Part shown: positions 24,387-35,467 of the stretch, in pieces
How the letters are laid out: every line of letters starts with the position of its first letter
Numbering within the stretch: the stretch's first letter is position 1
NCBI GenBank assembly: GCA_025175895.1
Contig: CM045991.1
Coordinates: 89,515,174-89,579,173 of the forward strand
DNA from: Wurfbainia villosa
Taxonomy: Eukaryota > Streptophyta > Magnoliopsida > Zingiberales > Zingiberaceae
DNA length: 64,000 nt
Reading direction: 5' to 3'
Made by a program: the position numbers and the translations under genes
Notes under the pieces: model-generated
The model's database searches: none
The model's input: the letters and a program-made list of their open reading frames with translations, nothing else
What the model was told of the DNA's origin: nothing

Positions 24387-26174
24387 CTAGCGTGAATCAA
24401 TCACGCTCTTAGGAACCCAAAACCGATTTGAGCTCCTAGGGTTAATTAGGTATTCCTTAGGGATAACCTCCGTAGATACCTTCCTAATGACCCTCCTAGG
24501 CTTGTTAGCCTTGGTCATTTGGGTCTTACCTAGGTTGACTCTAGGGGTAACTCCCCTTGCAACCTTCTTAGTGGCCACCCTAGGTTTCCTAGAAACCCTA
24601 GCCACTAGGCACAACCTTTGGTCAACCTTAGGGATGACTTCCCTATTGACCTTGGTCTTCCTAGACCTAGTTTGTGTTTCATAGTCAAATGGGACACTAT
24701 GATAAGCCACTTTAGGCTTATGTTTGTGACCCAAACTTTGCTTGCCCTTTGTTGACTTTTGACTCTTAGGTCCTAGGTGTTGACTTTGACTTTTAGACCC
24801 TTGATTTTGACCACTAGACCCTTTAAATTGATTTTGTATCTTATTTAGGGTCTTTTCAAGTTTTTCAAGCCTTGACCTCAAGACTTGATTCTCTAATTCT
24901 AATTGCCCAATTGATTTTTGATTAAATTCTTGGGCATTGGACTTCCTAGGCATATGCCTAGTCCATTTAGGGTTTAGACCTAGGTGCTCTTGCACCTTTC
25001 TAATTGTCTCCCTAGGTAAAATTGATCTTGAGTTATTTGACCTAGGTTTGTCCTTAGGTAAATTGTTTTTAGGGACATTAGTCCCAAATTTCTCCCTATT
25101 ATCTAAGTAGACATTCTTAGCTCCTAAGAAAAAATACTTGTTCCTATTAGCATGCTTTTCATAAATTGCAAGTGAATTGAAATCCCTAGCATGCTTTTGC
25201 TTGTAAATTGAAGAAGGAGCAAAATTAGAAGTTACCCTAGGGTTTGCCTTAGTTCCCCTTACATATGATGCTCCATTTTGAGTCTTCTTGTCCCCCTTCT
25301 TGCATTGACTCCGGAAATGTCCCGGTTGTTGGCACTTGAAGCAAATTACTTGTTCTTTGCTCTTTTGCGTTGAGGGACTGGCATCCTTGACCTTTGGAGC
25401 CGGTGGAGCTTTCCTATTCTTCTTTGGGCACTTGCTTTTATAGTGCTCGGTTTCCCTACACTCAAAACATATTATATGCATTTTATTATTACCACATATG
25501 TTTGAGTTACCTAGGTTAATGGAGACCGGAATTGGACTTTGGGCTTCTTCATCTTAACGGGATGTCGAAGCTTCTTCTTGATGTTCCGGTGCGGAAGTTA
25601 TCTCCTCTCCCTCAATCCTTGAGGTGGATGCTTCTTCCACTTCCTCCACCTCCTTGGAGATTGATGGTCTCTCAACCTCCAATTCTTCACACTCTCTTCT
25701 TGCCCCGGATGTTGACTCTTCTTCAACTTCCAAATCCACACTTGCTTGTGAGGAGGAGCTTGCTTCTTCGGCCTCTTCCGATTGAACCGATGAGCATTCT
25801 ACATATTCTTCTTCTTCTTGGACCAGTTGAGGGTTTTCATGGAGCTTGGCCAAATCGCTCCATAGCTCCTTGGCATCCACATAGTCACCTAGACTACACA
25901 AGAGGTCATTAGGAATTAAATCAAAAATGAATTTGATTACCTTCTTATTTTTCTCGAATTGTTGGAGTTGCTCCTCACTCCACTTCTTCTTCTTGAGAAA
26001 CCCTCCCTTTGGTCCCTTAGGATATTCAAATCCTTCCATCAACGTGGACCACTCCTCAAGGTCTCTCATCATCAAAAAATCTTCAATTCTCGCCTTCCAA
26101 GAATTGAAACCTTCTTGTCCATAGAAGGAATAGGGAATTGGGGTGTTGATGTCCCATCCCAATGGTTCTTCCAT
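24387..26174 (-). pseudogene. gag: gag of element B (595 codons, one in-frame stop)
   Basis: Near-intact Gag of the gag-only family. The start is the ATG at 26174; the GTG two codons upstream is an unlikely start. The N-terminal 110 residues resemble copia UBN2/DUF4219 Gag (GWDIN, F-SWKARIEDF, AKELWSDLAKLHE). An acidic, Ser-rich segment follows to about residue 205. Two CCHC knuckles lie near residues 236 and 278 (CFECRETEHYKSKC, CFKCQQPGHFRSQC). A short leucine coiled coil lies near residue 420, and the end is Arg/Lys-rich with RFWVPKSVIDSR. The only break is a TAA at 25554-25556 where A has CAA. Unlike SIRE gag in G, the middle of UBN2 is replaced by the acidic segment. Confidence 0.88.
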
Positions 26175-26227
26175 CTTCACCCTCTAGCCTCTTTGTCTTA
26201 GCTCCCGGCGGTTAGTCCGTAGAAGAG

Positions 26228-26245
26228 CCCCGGGCTCTGATACCA
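26228..26245 (-). other. Primer-binding site of element B
   Basis: On the - strand TGGTATCAGAGCCCGGGG, complementary to the 3' end of initiator tRNA-Met, two bases inside the 5' LTR. Read on the + strand it appears as CTCTGATACCA. Confidence 0.92.
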
Positions 26246-26247
26246 CT

Positions 26248-27904
26248 TGTTGGAGAGTTGAGGCCGCTAGAGGGGGGGGGGTGAATAGCATTTACTCTTG
26301 CGTAGATGGAAAACGTTCGTGTGCTTGTCTACAATTTTCGTTAGCGCAGCGGAAACAAAAATAATAAAGCAATAACGAAAACACAAACACACAAACGCAA
26401 GGATATAATGTGGTTCGGAACCGAACCGGTTCCTACTCCACGGATCGAGCTCTAAAGAGCTCTAGCGATGCCAATGCAATCACTAACCACAAATACTCCT
26501 TCTCGACACAAGTCGGAGGTGGAGAAACCTCTTACAAACTATTCTTACAACAATAAGAAATAGATACAAGCAATTACAACAATGAAATATAATGCAAGTA
26601 AAGAAAACTACTTTACTAGAGCACTTTGGTTGCTTGATCTTTGGTTGCCTTGGATTAGCCTTGAAGGACTGGAAGAGCACCAACAATTCCCCTTCAAATC
26701 GCCCAAAACCCTTAGAACGATGATGAAACCCTCCGAGCTCCTCCTTTTATCCTTGCGCGACACGGATTTCCGCCCATCGATCATTGCCATAAGTCACGGT
26801 CGGTGATGCCCGCTGTTGTCGTGAGACAACGGCTCCGATCCACGGAAAAACTCCAGCGGATCTCTTAGCGATCGGCCCGCATTGCGATCGGCCCGAGCGT
26901 GGCGGTCGGCTCACGGGCGATCATGCTCGACATTGGGTGGCGATCACTGCCGACCCTTAGCGAACTCAAAGTCGACTCACGGCGGTCGAACCGGCCATAA
27001 TGCTCGTCATTGCCAACCTCAAAATGAGGTTTTAACCCAAGTATGGTGCCCCCATACTTGCTAGACCACCCTTAGCCTAGACCTAAGCCTTCTAGCCACC
27101 TCCATCAGCCTCACGCCTCTCGGATCCCTCCAAGTCATCCATGACTTGTTCATCCATCGCGCTAGCCTCTAGGTGCTTCTGTCGGCTATGTCATGCTAAC
27201 GGTGTCTACACCGCCAAGGCACATTGGACTTACGCCGCCAAGACTCCGCTTGGACTTTACGCCGCTAACCATTGGACTTATGCTGCCAAGACTCCCGCTT
27301 GGACTTTACGCAGCCAACCATTGGACTTATGCTGCCAAGACTCCCGCTTGGACTTTATGCAACCAATATCAAACCCCTTGGACTTCTCATGCCAAGACTC
27401 AAGCTTGGACTTTCCTTTGCCAACCCATGTTGGACTTTTACATTGCCAAGACCCATGCTTGGACTTTTCCCTTGCCAACCCATGTTGGACTTCTCAAATG
27501 CCAAGACCATGCTTGGACTTTCCCTTGCCAACCCATGTTGGACTTTTACATTGCCAAGACCCATGCTTGGACTTTTCATGTGCCAACCCATGTTGGACTT
27601 CTCAAATGCCAAGACCATACTTAGACTTTCCCTTGCCAACCCATGTTGGACTTTTACATTGCCAAGACCCATGCTTGGACTTTTCATGTGCCAAGTGTCC
27701 CACTTGGACTTTTCATGCCAAGTACTCAAGACTTGGACTTTACCAAATGCTAAGTGTTCCACTTGGACTTTCCATGACAAGTACACAAGACTTGGACTTT
27801 CCCATGACAATTACATTGTCATATGTTTTTGTCGAAACATCAAAACATCACTCGAGTCAAACTCGAGTCCTGGTCAATCGTGACCTGGGCCGATTGCACC
27901 AACA
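26248..27904 (-). repeat. 5' LTR of element B (about 1657 bp)
   Basis: TGTTGGTGCAATCGG...CTCCAACA on the - strand. It contains the CCAAG/CTTGG hairpin array (27220-27800). In the block 26700-27010 the CAGTCGACTG palindromes of the sister LTR are replaced, including by ATCGATCATTGCC at 26776-26788. Confidence 0.92.
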
Positions 27905-28641
27905 GGAAGCACCTGAAGGCTAGCGTATGGATGAACAAATCATGGATGACTTGGAGGGATCCAATAGGCGTAAGACTGATAAAGATGGCTAGAAGGCTTA
28001 GGTCTAGGCTAAGGGTGGTCTAGCAAGTATGAGGGCATCATACTTGAGGTAAACCTTATGGTTGAGGTGTAGCAGTCGACTGGGATTATGGATCAGTCGA
28101 CTGGTTAAGTGGCAGTCCACTGCCATGTTATGGCAGTCGACTGCCCTTGAGTAGTCGACTACCATGGAGGGCAGTCGACTGCTATTGGTGTTTATTGTGA
28201 GGATAGAACACTCGATAGCCGATTGAGCAGTCAACTACGGGTATGATCAGTTGACTGATGGTAAATGACAGTCGACTGCCAATGCATCCGTTGGCTAGAA
28301 TGTCAACGTGGATTAAGTCATTATGAAATAATGACACTATTGGCAGTCGACTAGGGAATTATGAAAGTTGACTGCAAGGTGCGAAATCAACCCGATGCAG
28401 GTATACAAGGAGCAGCTCGTGGAGGATTTTGCTATCAGTTCTTTGAGAGGTTGTGGAGGCGATTTGAAGGCGAAACATTCAAAGCCCTAGTTTGTATAGT
28501 GTTCTTTACATTTCAGTTGTAATTCATTTGTATTTTCTTGTATTCTTTTGTTTATTATTGTAAACACTTGTATGAGGTTTCTCCACCTCCGACTTGTTGT
28601 TAAGAAGGAGATTGAATAGTTGTGTGTACATCACTAGAGCT
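27905..28641 (+). repeat. LTR of element C, right part
   Basis: Continues the 20553-21095 LTR after the GGAAG duplication (27905-27909). It carries several CAGTCGACTG copies and near copies (about 28070-28365) and aligns with LTR A through GGTTTCTCC-CCTCCG and AAGGAG. It is cut at 28642 by element D, so its end is outside the window. Confidence 0.85.
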
Positions 28642-30669
28642 TGTTAGTAGTATATGAGAGGTGTCCTAAGACAATCGCCATATGATTGTACCATTTATAT
28701 GATAAATGAAGATTCACTATTTGATTATACATGTTTTCATGTATTTGATTAGATCTTAAACTCATTTACTGAATGTCCACAATAAGATTCACAGCATGAG
28801 AGAATTTGTGATTGGATCACAACTAGTGAGTATCTCTATATGTGTAATTGTGATGTATTGGAATTATCCCTAGTAGATGAATTGATGGATATGGACACCA
28901 TCAATTCTGTCGAGACTAGCACGAGGTATACTCTTTGGTGTAACCAAGCAGCTGATTCTCACTGGCTGGAGACATTGTGATTTCCAGAGTTAATCGTGGA
29001 TGCTAGTTATGGCAACTAGTTCATTGGAGTGACCAGCTGTAAGACTTCATATGGTTCTCTGCATATATGGATATGTCAATGAAGTTCTTACTGCAGCTTA
29101 AGTGCGATGTTCCTTTGACTTGCGGTATTCAAGTCATCTTGGTCATGAAGACTTATGCTTTGACTTCTTAAGCAAGCATCTCTGAGGAGATGTGGACCCA
29201 GGATGATTGGGTATAAGTCGAAGTGGTCGAAGGTGTTTGAATAACCTATAAAGAATTCACCACTCCTTACGAGGAGATGTATACCCATGGCCTCTCGTCA
29301 GATTGTTACTAAAGTCTTTGGCCAAAGCATTACATGTTTAGAGTAAGGTACTCTTGGATACATGTGCAATAACTAAAATCCGTAGGACGAGAAAATGATA
29401 CTTGGGATAGGTGTGACGTAGTTAGCCTAGTGGGGACTGACACTATAGACCATGTCCTGAACCAAGTGGGTATAAGATGCGTGAAGGAACGGGGCACGAT
29501 TTATTGTAGCTGCTGAAGGGTTTCAGAAATGGTTCTGGATCAACCGTTGATTTTTCGGTTAATTGGGGATCATGATGTACTACTAGGTGCCACTCATGAT
29601 CGTTCTATAATTAATGGTTAATTATAGACGACCAACATAAACCGATAACCTATTTGGTCACACGCACAATGAGTGTAATCCGAAGGATTTAAAACGAGCT
29701 TGAGAATGAGATTCTTAGATCGACAGAAACTAGGTTTGGTTGGACCAAACAAGGAGTGAGCATGAAATTGTTTCAGTCACAATGGAAGCATGGATGGGCT
29801 GAGTCTTATGAAGACATGATGGATGAACCAAATTGGTTTGGTTCTAATCCAATAGTGGAGAATAAACCAAAGGGGTTTGGTTTGTTTTAAACGAATAAAT
29901 CAAAGTTAGTTTGGTTCATTTAAACTTAAAATAGACCAACTCGGTTCGGTTTATTTTAACTTAAATTATTGAAGCGGATTAACGGGTTTTGGTTATGAAC
30001 CAATAACTCTAAGGAGAAGGTTTCTTGATGGTTAAGAAACATGTGCTCTATAAAAACGTGGTTAGAGGTTTGGAGAGCCATAAGTTTATTTTTGGAAATA
30101 CTCTTCCTCTCCTCTCCCTCTCTTCCCTTTGTTGCCGCCCAAGGAGTCCACGCCGCCCAACCCTTTTGTGCCGCCGTCCACCCTAGGTGCCAGCGTATAG
30201 CTGCTGCTGACCACTCCTCCGACAACCCTCCGATAACCCACCTTGGTTCCGGCTGTCACGCCCGCCCTTTCCTAGGGTCCGGAGGGGCGGCGCGACACGA
30301 TCGTACATGAATACATCGTACTACTTACAGCGGAAGACTTTAGACATATATATATTTTTTCTTTTAAACATAAACATGCATCGTCATTTCGTAGGTACTT
30401 CTTCTTAACATAGAGCATGCATCGTTGTTTCATAAGTACTTAGTGCTTAATTCAAGTCCATAAACAAATCATCTTAAGGAAAACATGCACAAGGGACATA
30501 ACATATCTCCTCCACCATGCCACTACCACACACACTTTGCCCCTCCTGCTGCTCCCTTTAGTTTATCCACCCTTTACCCTTATCTGCAGTACAAGGGAAA
30601 ATAAACTATAAGCACATAGGCTTAGTAAGATCCTGTCCTACTCACAAAACCATACATCGACATTAAGCA

Positions 30670-31080
30670 TAGCATGTAAACATTCATAACATATAAGCAA
30701 ACATAACATGTAACATATATGACATAAGCAAACATAACATGTAGCATATGTAACATAAGCAAACATAACATGCAACACATATAACATAAGCATGTAAACA
30801 TTCATAACATATAAGCAAACATAACATGTAACATATATGACATAAGCAAACATAACATGTAGCATATATGACATAAGCAAACATAACATGTAGCATATAT
30901 AACATAAGCAAACATAACATGCAACACATATAACATAAGCAACATATCATGTACATATATGACATAAGCAAACATAACATGTAATGTATGTAACATAAGC
31001 AAACATAACATGCAACACATATAACATAAGCATGTAAACATTCGTAACATATAAATAACATAACGTAACATATATGACAA
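30670..31080. repeat. Tandem array of about 30-bp ACATAAGCAAACATAACATG units in E
   Basis: About thirteen imperfect units of CATAAGCAAACATAACATGTA(A/G)CATAT, with some longer composite units containing CATGTAAACATTC. A 200-codon reading frame on the - strand is repeat-driven and not a gene. Confidence 0.92.
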
Positions 31081-31224
31081 AGGTATATGTGATGCTTTCC
31101 GAAAACATATATCATAGGTATTTGAACATAACTCTCAACATATTGGGCCCGGCATTGTACCACATCATCATCATCATAGCGCGCATCCCTAAATAGACCC
31201 GAGGCAGCTAATCTCGAACCTACT

Positions 31225-31430
31225 AGGTTACTAGGCCCGATCTTAGTCCGTCGACCTAGGGCCATCATCATAACACAGAAGCCCATCCTAGACCCAATCT
31301 TAGTCCATCGGCCTAGGGCATCTGGGAGCCCATCCCGTACTAGGCCCGATCTTAGTCCGTCGACCTAGGGGCAATCATAACATAGAAGCTCATCCTAGGC
31401 CCGATCTTAGTCCGTCAGCCTAGGGAAACT
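31225..31430. repeat. Four copies of a GGCCCGATCTTAGTCCGTCG module in E
   Basis: CCCGATCTTAGTCCGTCGAC followed by CTAGGG recurs four times, 55-60 bp apart, separated by CATCATAACA and GAAGCCCATCC words. Confidence 0.85.
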
Positions 31431-31504
31431 TAGGAGCCCATCCCTTTGGACCTTGTTAGGGTCCTGGTACAAGTCATGCAGAAGGTAAAATACATACATG
31501 CTTC

Positions 31505-31830
31505 TTATCATAACATATCATATTTCATTTCATAAACATATCATATTTCATCTCATAAACATATCATATTTCATTTCATAAACATATCATATTCCATTTC
31601 ATAAACATATCATATTTCACTTCATAAACATATCATATTTCACTTCATGAACATATCATATTTCATTTCATAACCATATCATATTTCATTTCATAAACAC
31701 ATATCATATTTCATTTCATAAATATATCATCTTTCACTTCATAAACATATCATATTTCACTTTATAAACATATCATATTTCATTTCATAAACACATATCA
31801 TATTTCATTTCATAAACATATCATAAATAT
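31505..31830. repeat. Tandem array of about 24-bp CATAAACATATCATATTTCA units in E
   Basis: About thirteen near-identical units in direct orientation, varying at TTTCATTT/TTTCACTT. Confidence 0.93.
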
Positions 31831-32029
31831 CACACACATATAGGGCATGACATAAGGCATCAACATCATGAGCAAGTATACATGGAGTGGCCTAAACTGC
31901 ATGGAACTCTATCAAAGTTTTAAACACCAAACAACTTATATATATGTATGTTCTAACTAAAACACATGTTAATTCTTTAACGTATAAAGCATGGCATAGG
32001 ACATGTTATCTTCTTCTAACATCAAACAT

Positions 32030-32395
32030 GGCATGAACTCATTTCAAACCTAACCTAGAGCATGTTATCTTCATCTAGCATCATTTAACATCACAAGTCA
32101 ACATGAACTCACCTAAAGCATAAAACACATGTTAACCTAACCTAGAGCATGTTATCTTCATCTAGCATCATTTAACATCACAAGTTATCATGAACTCACC
32201 TAAAGCATAAAACACATGTTAACCTAACCTAGAGCATGTTATCTTCATCTAGCATCATTTAACATCACAAGTTATCATGAACTCACCTAAAGCATAAAAC
32301 ACATGTTAACCTAACCTAGAGCATGTTATCTTCATCTAGCATCATTTAACATCACAAGTTATCATGAACTCACCTAAAGCATGGCATAAAGAACA
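32030..32395. repeat. Tandem array of about 85-bp units in E
   Basis: Four copies of a unit with TAGAGCATGTTATCTTCATC and CATGAACTCACCTAAAGCAT. The copies are almost identical, so they look recently amplified. Confidence 0.93.
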
Positions 32396-32399
32396 CATT

Positions 32400-33060
32400 T
32401 GGGGTCTTGGCCGAATGGTTCAAAAAGGGTTTCATGGATCAACCACTTAACTAACTCATCTAAAAATCCCTCATCTTCATATTAATACAAGATATAGCAT
32501 GGATCATCATGGTGAGCCCAAGTTATGGTCTTGGCTGAATGTTCAAGGGGGTTTCATGGATCAACCACTTAACTAAACTCATCTAAAAATCCCTCATCTT
32601 CATATTAATACAAGATATAGCATGGATCATCATGGGGAGCCCAAGTTATGGTCTTGGCCGAATGTTCAAGGGGGTTTCATGGATCAACCAATTAACTAAA
32701 CTCATCTAAAAATCCCTCATCTTCATATTAATACAAGATATGACATGGATCATCAAGGTACGCCCTAGTTATGGTCTTGGACGAAAGTTTCTTGGGGGTT
32801 TCATGGATCAACCACTTAACTAAACTCATCTAAAATCCCTCATCTTCATATTAATACCAGATATAGCATGGATCATCATGGTAAGCCCTAATTATGGTCT
32901 TGGCCGAAAGTTTCTTGGGGCTTTTAGGGTTAAACTCTTAACCTAATCCATCTAGCATCCTAACATCATCGTATTCATACAAGGTATGGCATAGAACTTC
33001 ATTGAAACTCAAGTAAAGGACTTGGCCGAATGGTTCATGGAGAATTTGACATAACAACTT
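32400..33060. repeat. Tandem array of about 120-bp units in E
   Basis: About five copies of a unit with GGTCTTGGCCGAATG, GGTTTCATGGATCAACCACT and CCCTCATCTTCATATTAATA, decaying toward the right. Confidence 0.9.
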
Positions 33061-34169
33061 CAATCGAAAAGCTACTTGTATGCAGGTGAGGGGATACTTA
33101 CATCCTTTGCTTTGCTTTTAGTTGGAAGATGACCTAAGGGAAGCCAAACCTAGCCTTCTTCTTGCTTGGATGAATTTCGGACAAAGGATGAAAAGGGAGG
33201 GGAAATGGATCTCGGTGAGGAAGAAGATGAGAGGAGAGAAAAGCAATTTGATCACTCATGTCTCCTCATTCCCCCTATTTATTCACTTGAAGAGTCCCTT
33301 AGTCTCCCTTACCCCTAACTATAATTTCCCATATTCCTCTAATAGTACAACCCTGCTGGGCTTCTGGTTATTGGATGCATCTATAGGGCTTGACTATCTC
33401 TAGAGGTTTGGGGTTCAATTCCTAGGCCTTGCATCCTTTTTGGCTCATTTTCTTTTATTTTTGAAAGAGCCCACATAAAGCCCATCATAATCAACTAAAA
33501 ATTCTTGTAAAATTGCTAGAAATTTTATGAGCATTACACCGGCGACCAAGGATTAGCCGACCATCTCCTTTGGCCGGCGCCAAGTCCTCCACCAAGCTGT
33601 CCAGTTTATGGACAACTTGTTTCCTTCTTGTAGGAGCATCATTTGGACGACATTTGGAGCTCCGACAATGACTTTATTGTCGGGGATTGGATCTCCGGTA
33701 ATTCTCATAGGTGGAGGACCAAGGATTCGTCAATCGGTTGACGAATACCTCTCCGGAGAAGTGAGTTTTGGGGACTCATTTTCGAATCCCAATTTTGATT
33801 CGGATTGTGATCTTCTCTCGATCACATCGTCTTTGACACGAGGCTAGTGACTCATATGAAGACGTGGCTCGTAGCTTGGCGAAGCTATCCCGACAGTACT
33901 CGGCGAGGATACGGATAGAGACAATTATAGCGAGAGTTGCTCCGGTTGATGTCATTCCTGCTGCACGTGATACGTCAAATATAACTAGCGCAATTTCCTT
34001 TTATTGCAAAATTTGAAACTATGATTATGTCTACACATATTGTATTTTACATGCGTGTGGTGTGTGTGTTGTAATAAATTAGATTTATTGCTTTTTAATT
34101 CTTACGTTGTGCACATATTTACGAAACATGTTCGAACACACACTCGCTGCGGTGCCGAAAACCCAACAG

Positions 34170-34186
34170 TGGTATCAGAGCCCAGG
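34170..34186 (+). other. Primer-binding site of element D
   Basis: TGGTATCAGAGCCCAGG, one base after the 5' LTR, complementary to initiator tRNA-Met. Confidence 0.92.
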
Positions 34187-35467
34187 TTGTGTTTCGACAT
34201 AATCATAAAATTATTTTGCAATAGTCGTAATTGTATTTATGGAAATTTTTTTACTTTTGGAAAGTTTAGAAGTATTTATAAAATTTTTCTAATTTTGGAA
34301 AGTTTAGAAGTATTTATGGAAATCTTCCTTTTTAAAAGTTTAGAAGTATTTATGAAAATTAACACTTTCCATAAATAAAATATGTGATTAGATTTGGAAA
34401 TTTATTTTTTAATTTAATCATGATTTGATTTGGGGAATCAAATCTAAAACATATTTTATTTCCATAAATAGTTTTGACAATTTAGGAAATTTATTTCCTA
34501 AATTAAATTTGATTTTTCTTAATTAACACTTTCTATAAATAAAATATGTGATTAGATTTGGAAATTTATTTCCTAATTTAATCATGATTTGATTTGTGGA
34601 ATCAAATCTCAAACATATTTTATTTCCATAAATAGTTATGACATATAAATTTTTTTTTATATGTCATAATTTTATGCCATGTAATTGCATTATATGCATA
34701 TCATTATGCCATGTGTGTCGTGACATGTAGATGTATGTCATATATGTCATGCCATGTAGATAATAGTTATTTGCATGTAAAGAGAATGAGATATTAAAAC
34801 CCTTGCACAATATTAAAGCCTACACATTCCATTAATATGGTTAGAACCAGAGTTCTGTTTCTTGTTTGGGTTGTTGGACTCTCTCCAAGCCTGGCTCGAA
34901 CCTGAACATGTTCAAACCATGAAATAATTTAATACTAATATGGTAAGAGTCAGAGGTTAATCGTTAGCTTTGGTTGTTAGACTCTCTCCAAGCCGGACTA
35001 ATTGGTTGAATGCGCTCTAACCATACTAAAACTATTTCTCAATTAATGGGTTGGCTTTAACCTGGAGCATCGGCTTGTTGGACTCTCTCCAAGGTCGATG
35101 TAAAGGGAGGTGAAGTTGGGTGCTATGCATATGATGCATACTTGTTAATGTGTTAACAACCCAATGTATGTGTGAACATTCAATTAGTTGATAGCACATT
35201 GTGATAGTTACATATACGTGATATATAATCGGTATACTTGATACCTACCATCGTAGCTAAGAATGACTTGTTGGACTCTCTCCAAGGTTATTCTTATCTA
35301 TGTTGGATATCAACCCATTCGGAGATGGACCTACGATCTCCCAAATTAATTTTGAGGGTTTTTGAAATTCGGAAAAATGAATGAGATTTTGTAAATGTAT
35401 GTTGATGCATTTTAAAATCATTTTCTCATATATGCTTGATTTGTATTTCTAAGTTAATTGATTGATT
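34187..35467 (+). other. Untranslated leader of element D with repeats and four hairpins
   Basis: No gene. Two tandem copies of an AT-rich unit, about 160 bp apart (about 34366 and 34526). Further on, four copies of the 15-base stem-loop TTGGACTCTCTCCAA or a one-base variant (34874-34888, 34977-34991, 35078-35092, 35271-35285). The hairpins are conserved in D' (see 55360-55780). Confidence 0.75.

Larger units (their letters stand above)
21096..27904 (-). mobile_element. Element B: complete gag-only SIRE-like copia-type element nested in C
   Basis: A 6.8-kb element on the - strand with a GGAAG duplication on both sides (21091-21095 and 27905-27909). Order on the - strand: 5' LTR 27904-26248, primer site 26245-26228, gag 26174-24387, non-coding 24386-22527, and 3' LTR 22526-21096. 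It has no protease, integrase, reverse transcriptase or RNase H. It belongs to the same family as element A. The junction of internal region and 3' LTR is deleted: the polypurine tract and about 89 bp of LTR present in the 5' LTR are missing. Confidence 0.93.
30254..33538 (+). mobile_element. E: 3.3-kb solo LTR, probably gypsy type, nested in the D LTR
   Basis: TGTCACGCCC...GCATTACA, flanked by a perfect CCGGC duplication (30249-30253 and 33539-33543). It has no coding domain and no internal region. The TGTCACGCCC start followed by a GC-rich stretch and CAGCGGAAG resembles long-LTR chromovirus (Tekay/Del) ends known to me; this is not verified. More than half of it consists of tandem arrays, listed separately. 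A large non-coding element with TG/CA ends is the alternative. Confidence 0.8.
28642..34168 (+). repeat. 5' LTR of element D (about 2237 bp without insertion E)
   Basis: TGTTAGTAG...ACCCAACA. Removing E (30254-33538) and its CCGGC duplication leaves about 2237 bp, against 2209 bp for the D' LTR. A TATA box (TATAAAAA) lies at 30049-30056. The last part carries GTGTGTG and CACACTCGCTGCGGTGCC. Confidence 0.9.

Noticed and set aside
27141..27923. 260-codon open frame on the + strand in LTR B, and similar long frames at 22032-22534 and 3447-4009
   Set aside because: They run through the CCAAG/CTTGG repeat array. The protein is a monotonous repeat, several frames and both strands are open at once, and no start context or domain is present.
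30684..31286. 200-codon open frame on the - strand
   Set aside because: It translates the 30-bp tandem array of solo LTR E (repeats of CYVCLCHICYML). Unit length close to a multiple of three keeps it open.
30670..33060. CRISPR-like direct repeats
   Set aside because: Units are contiguous or decaying minisatellites without unique spacers, in a plant retroelement LTR.
33122..33403. 93-codon frame in E
   Set aside because: Within the solo LTR, no domain, not conserved with anything else here.
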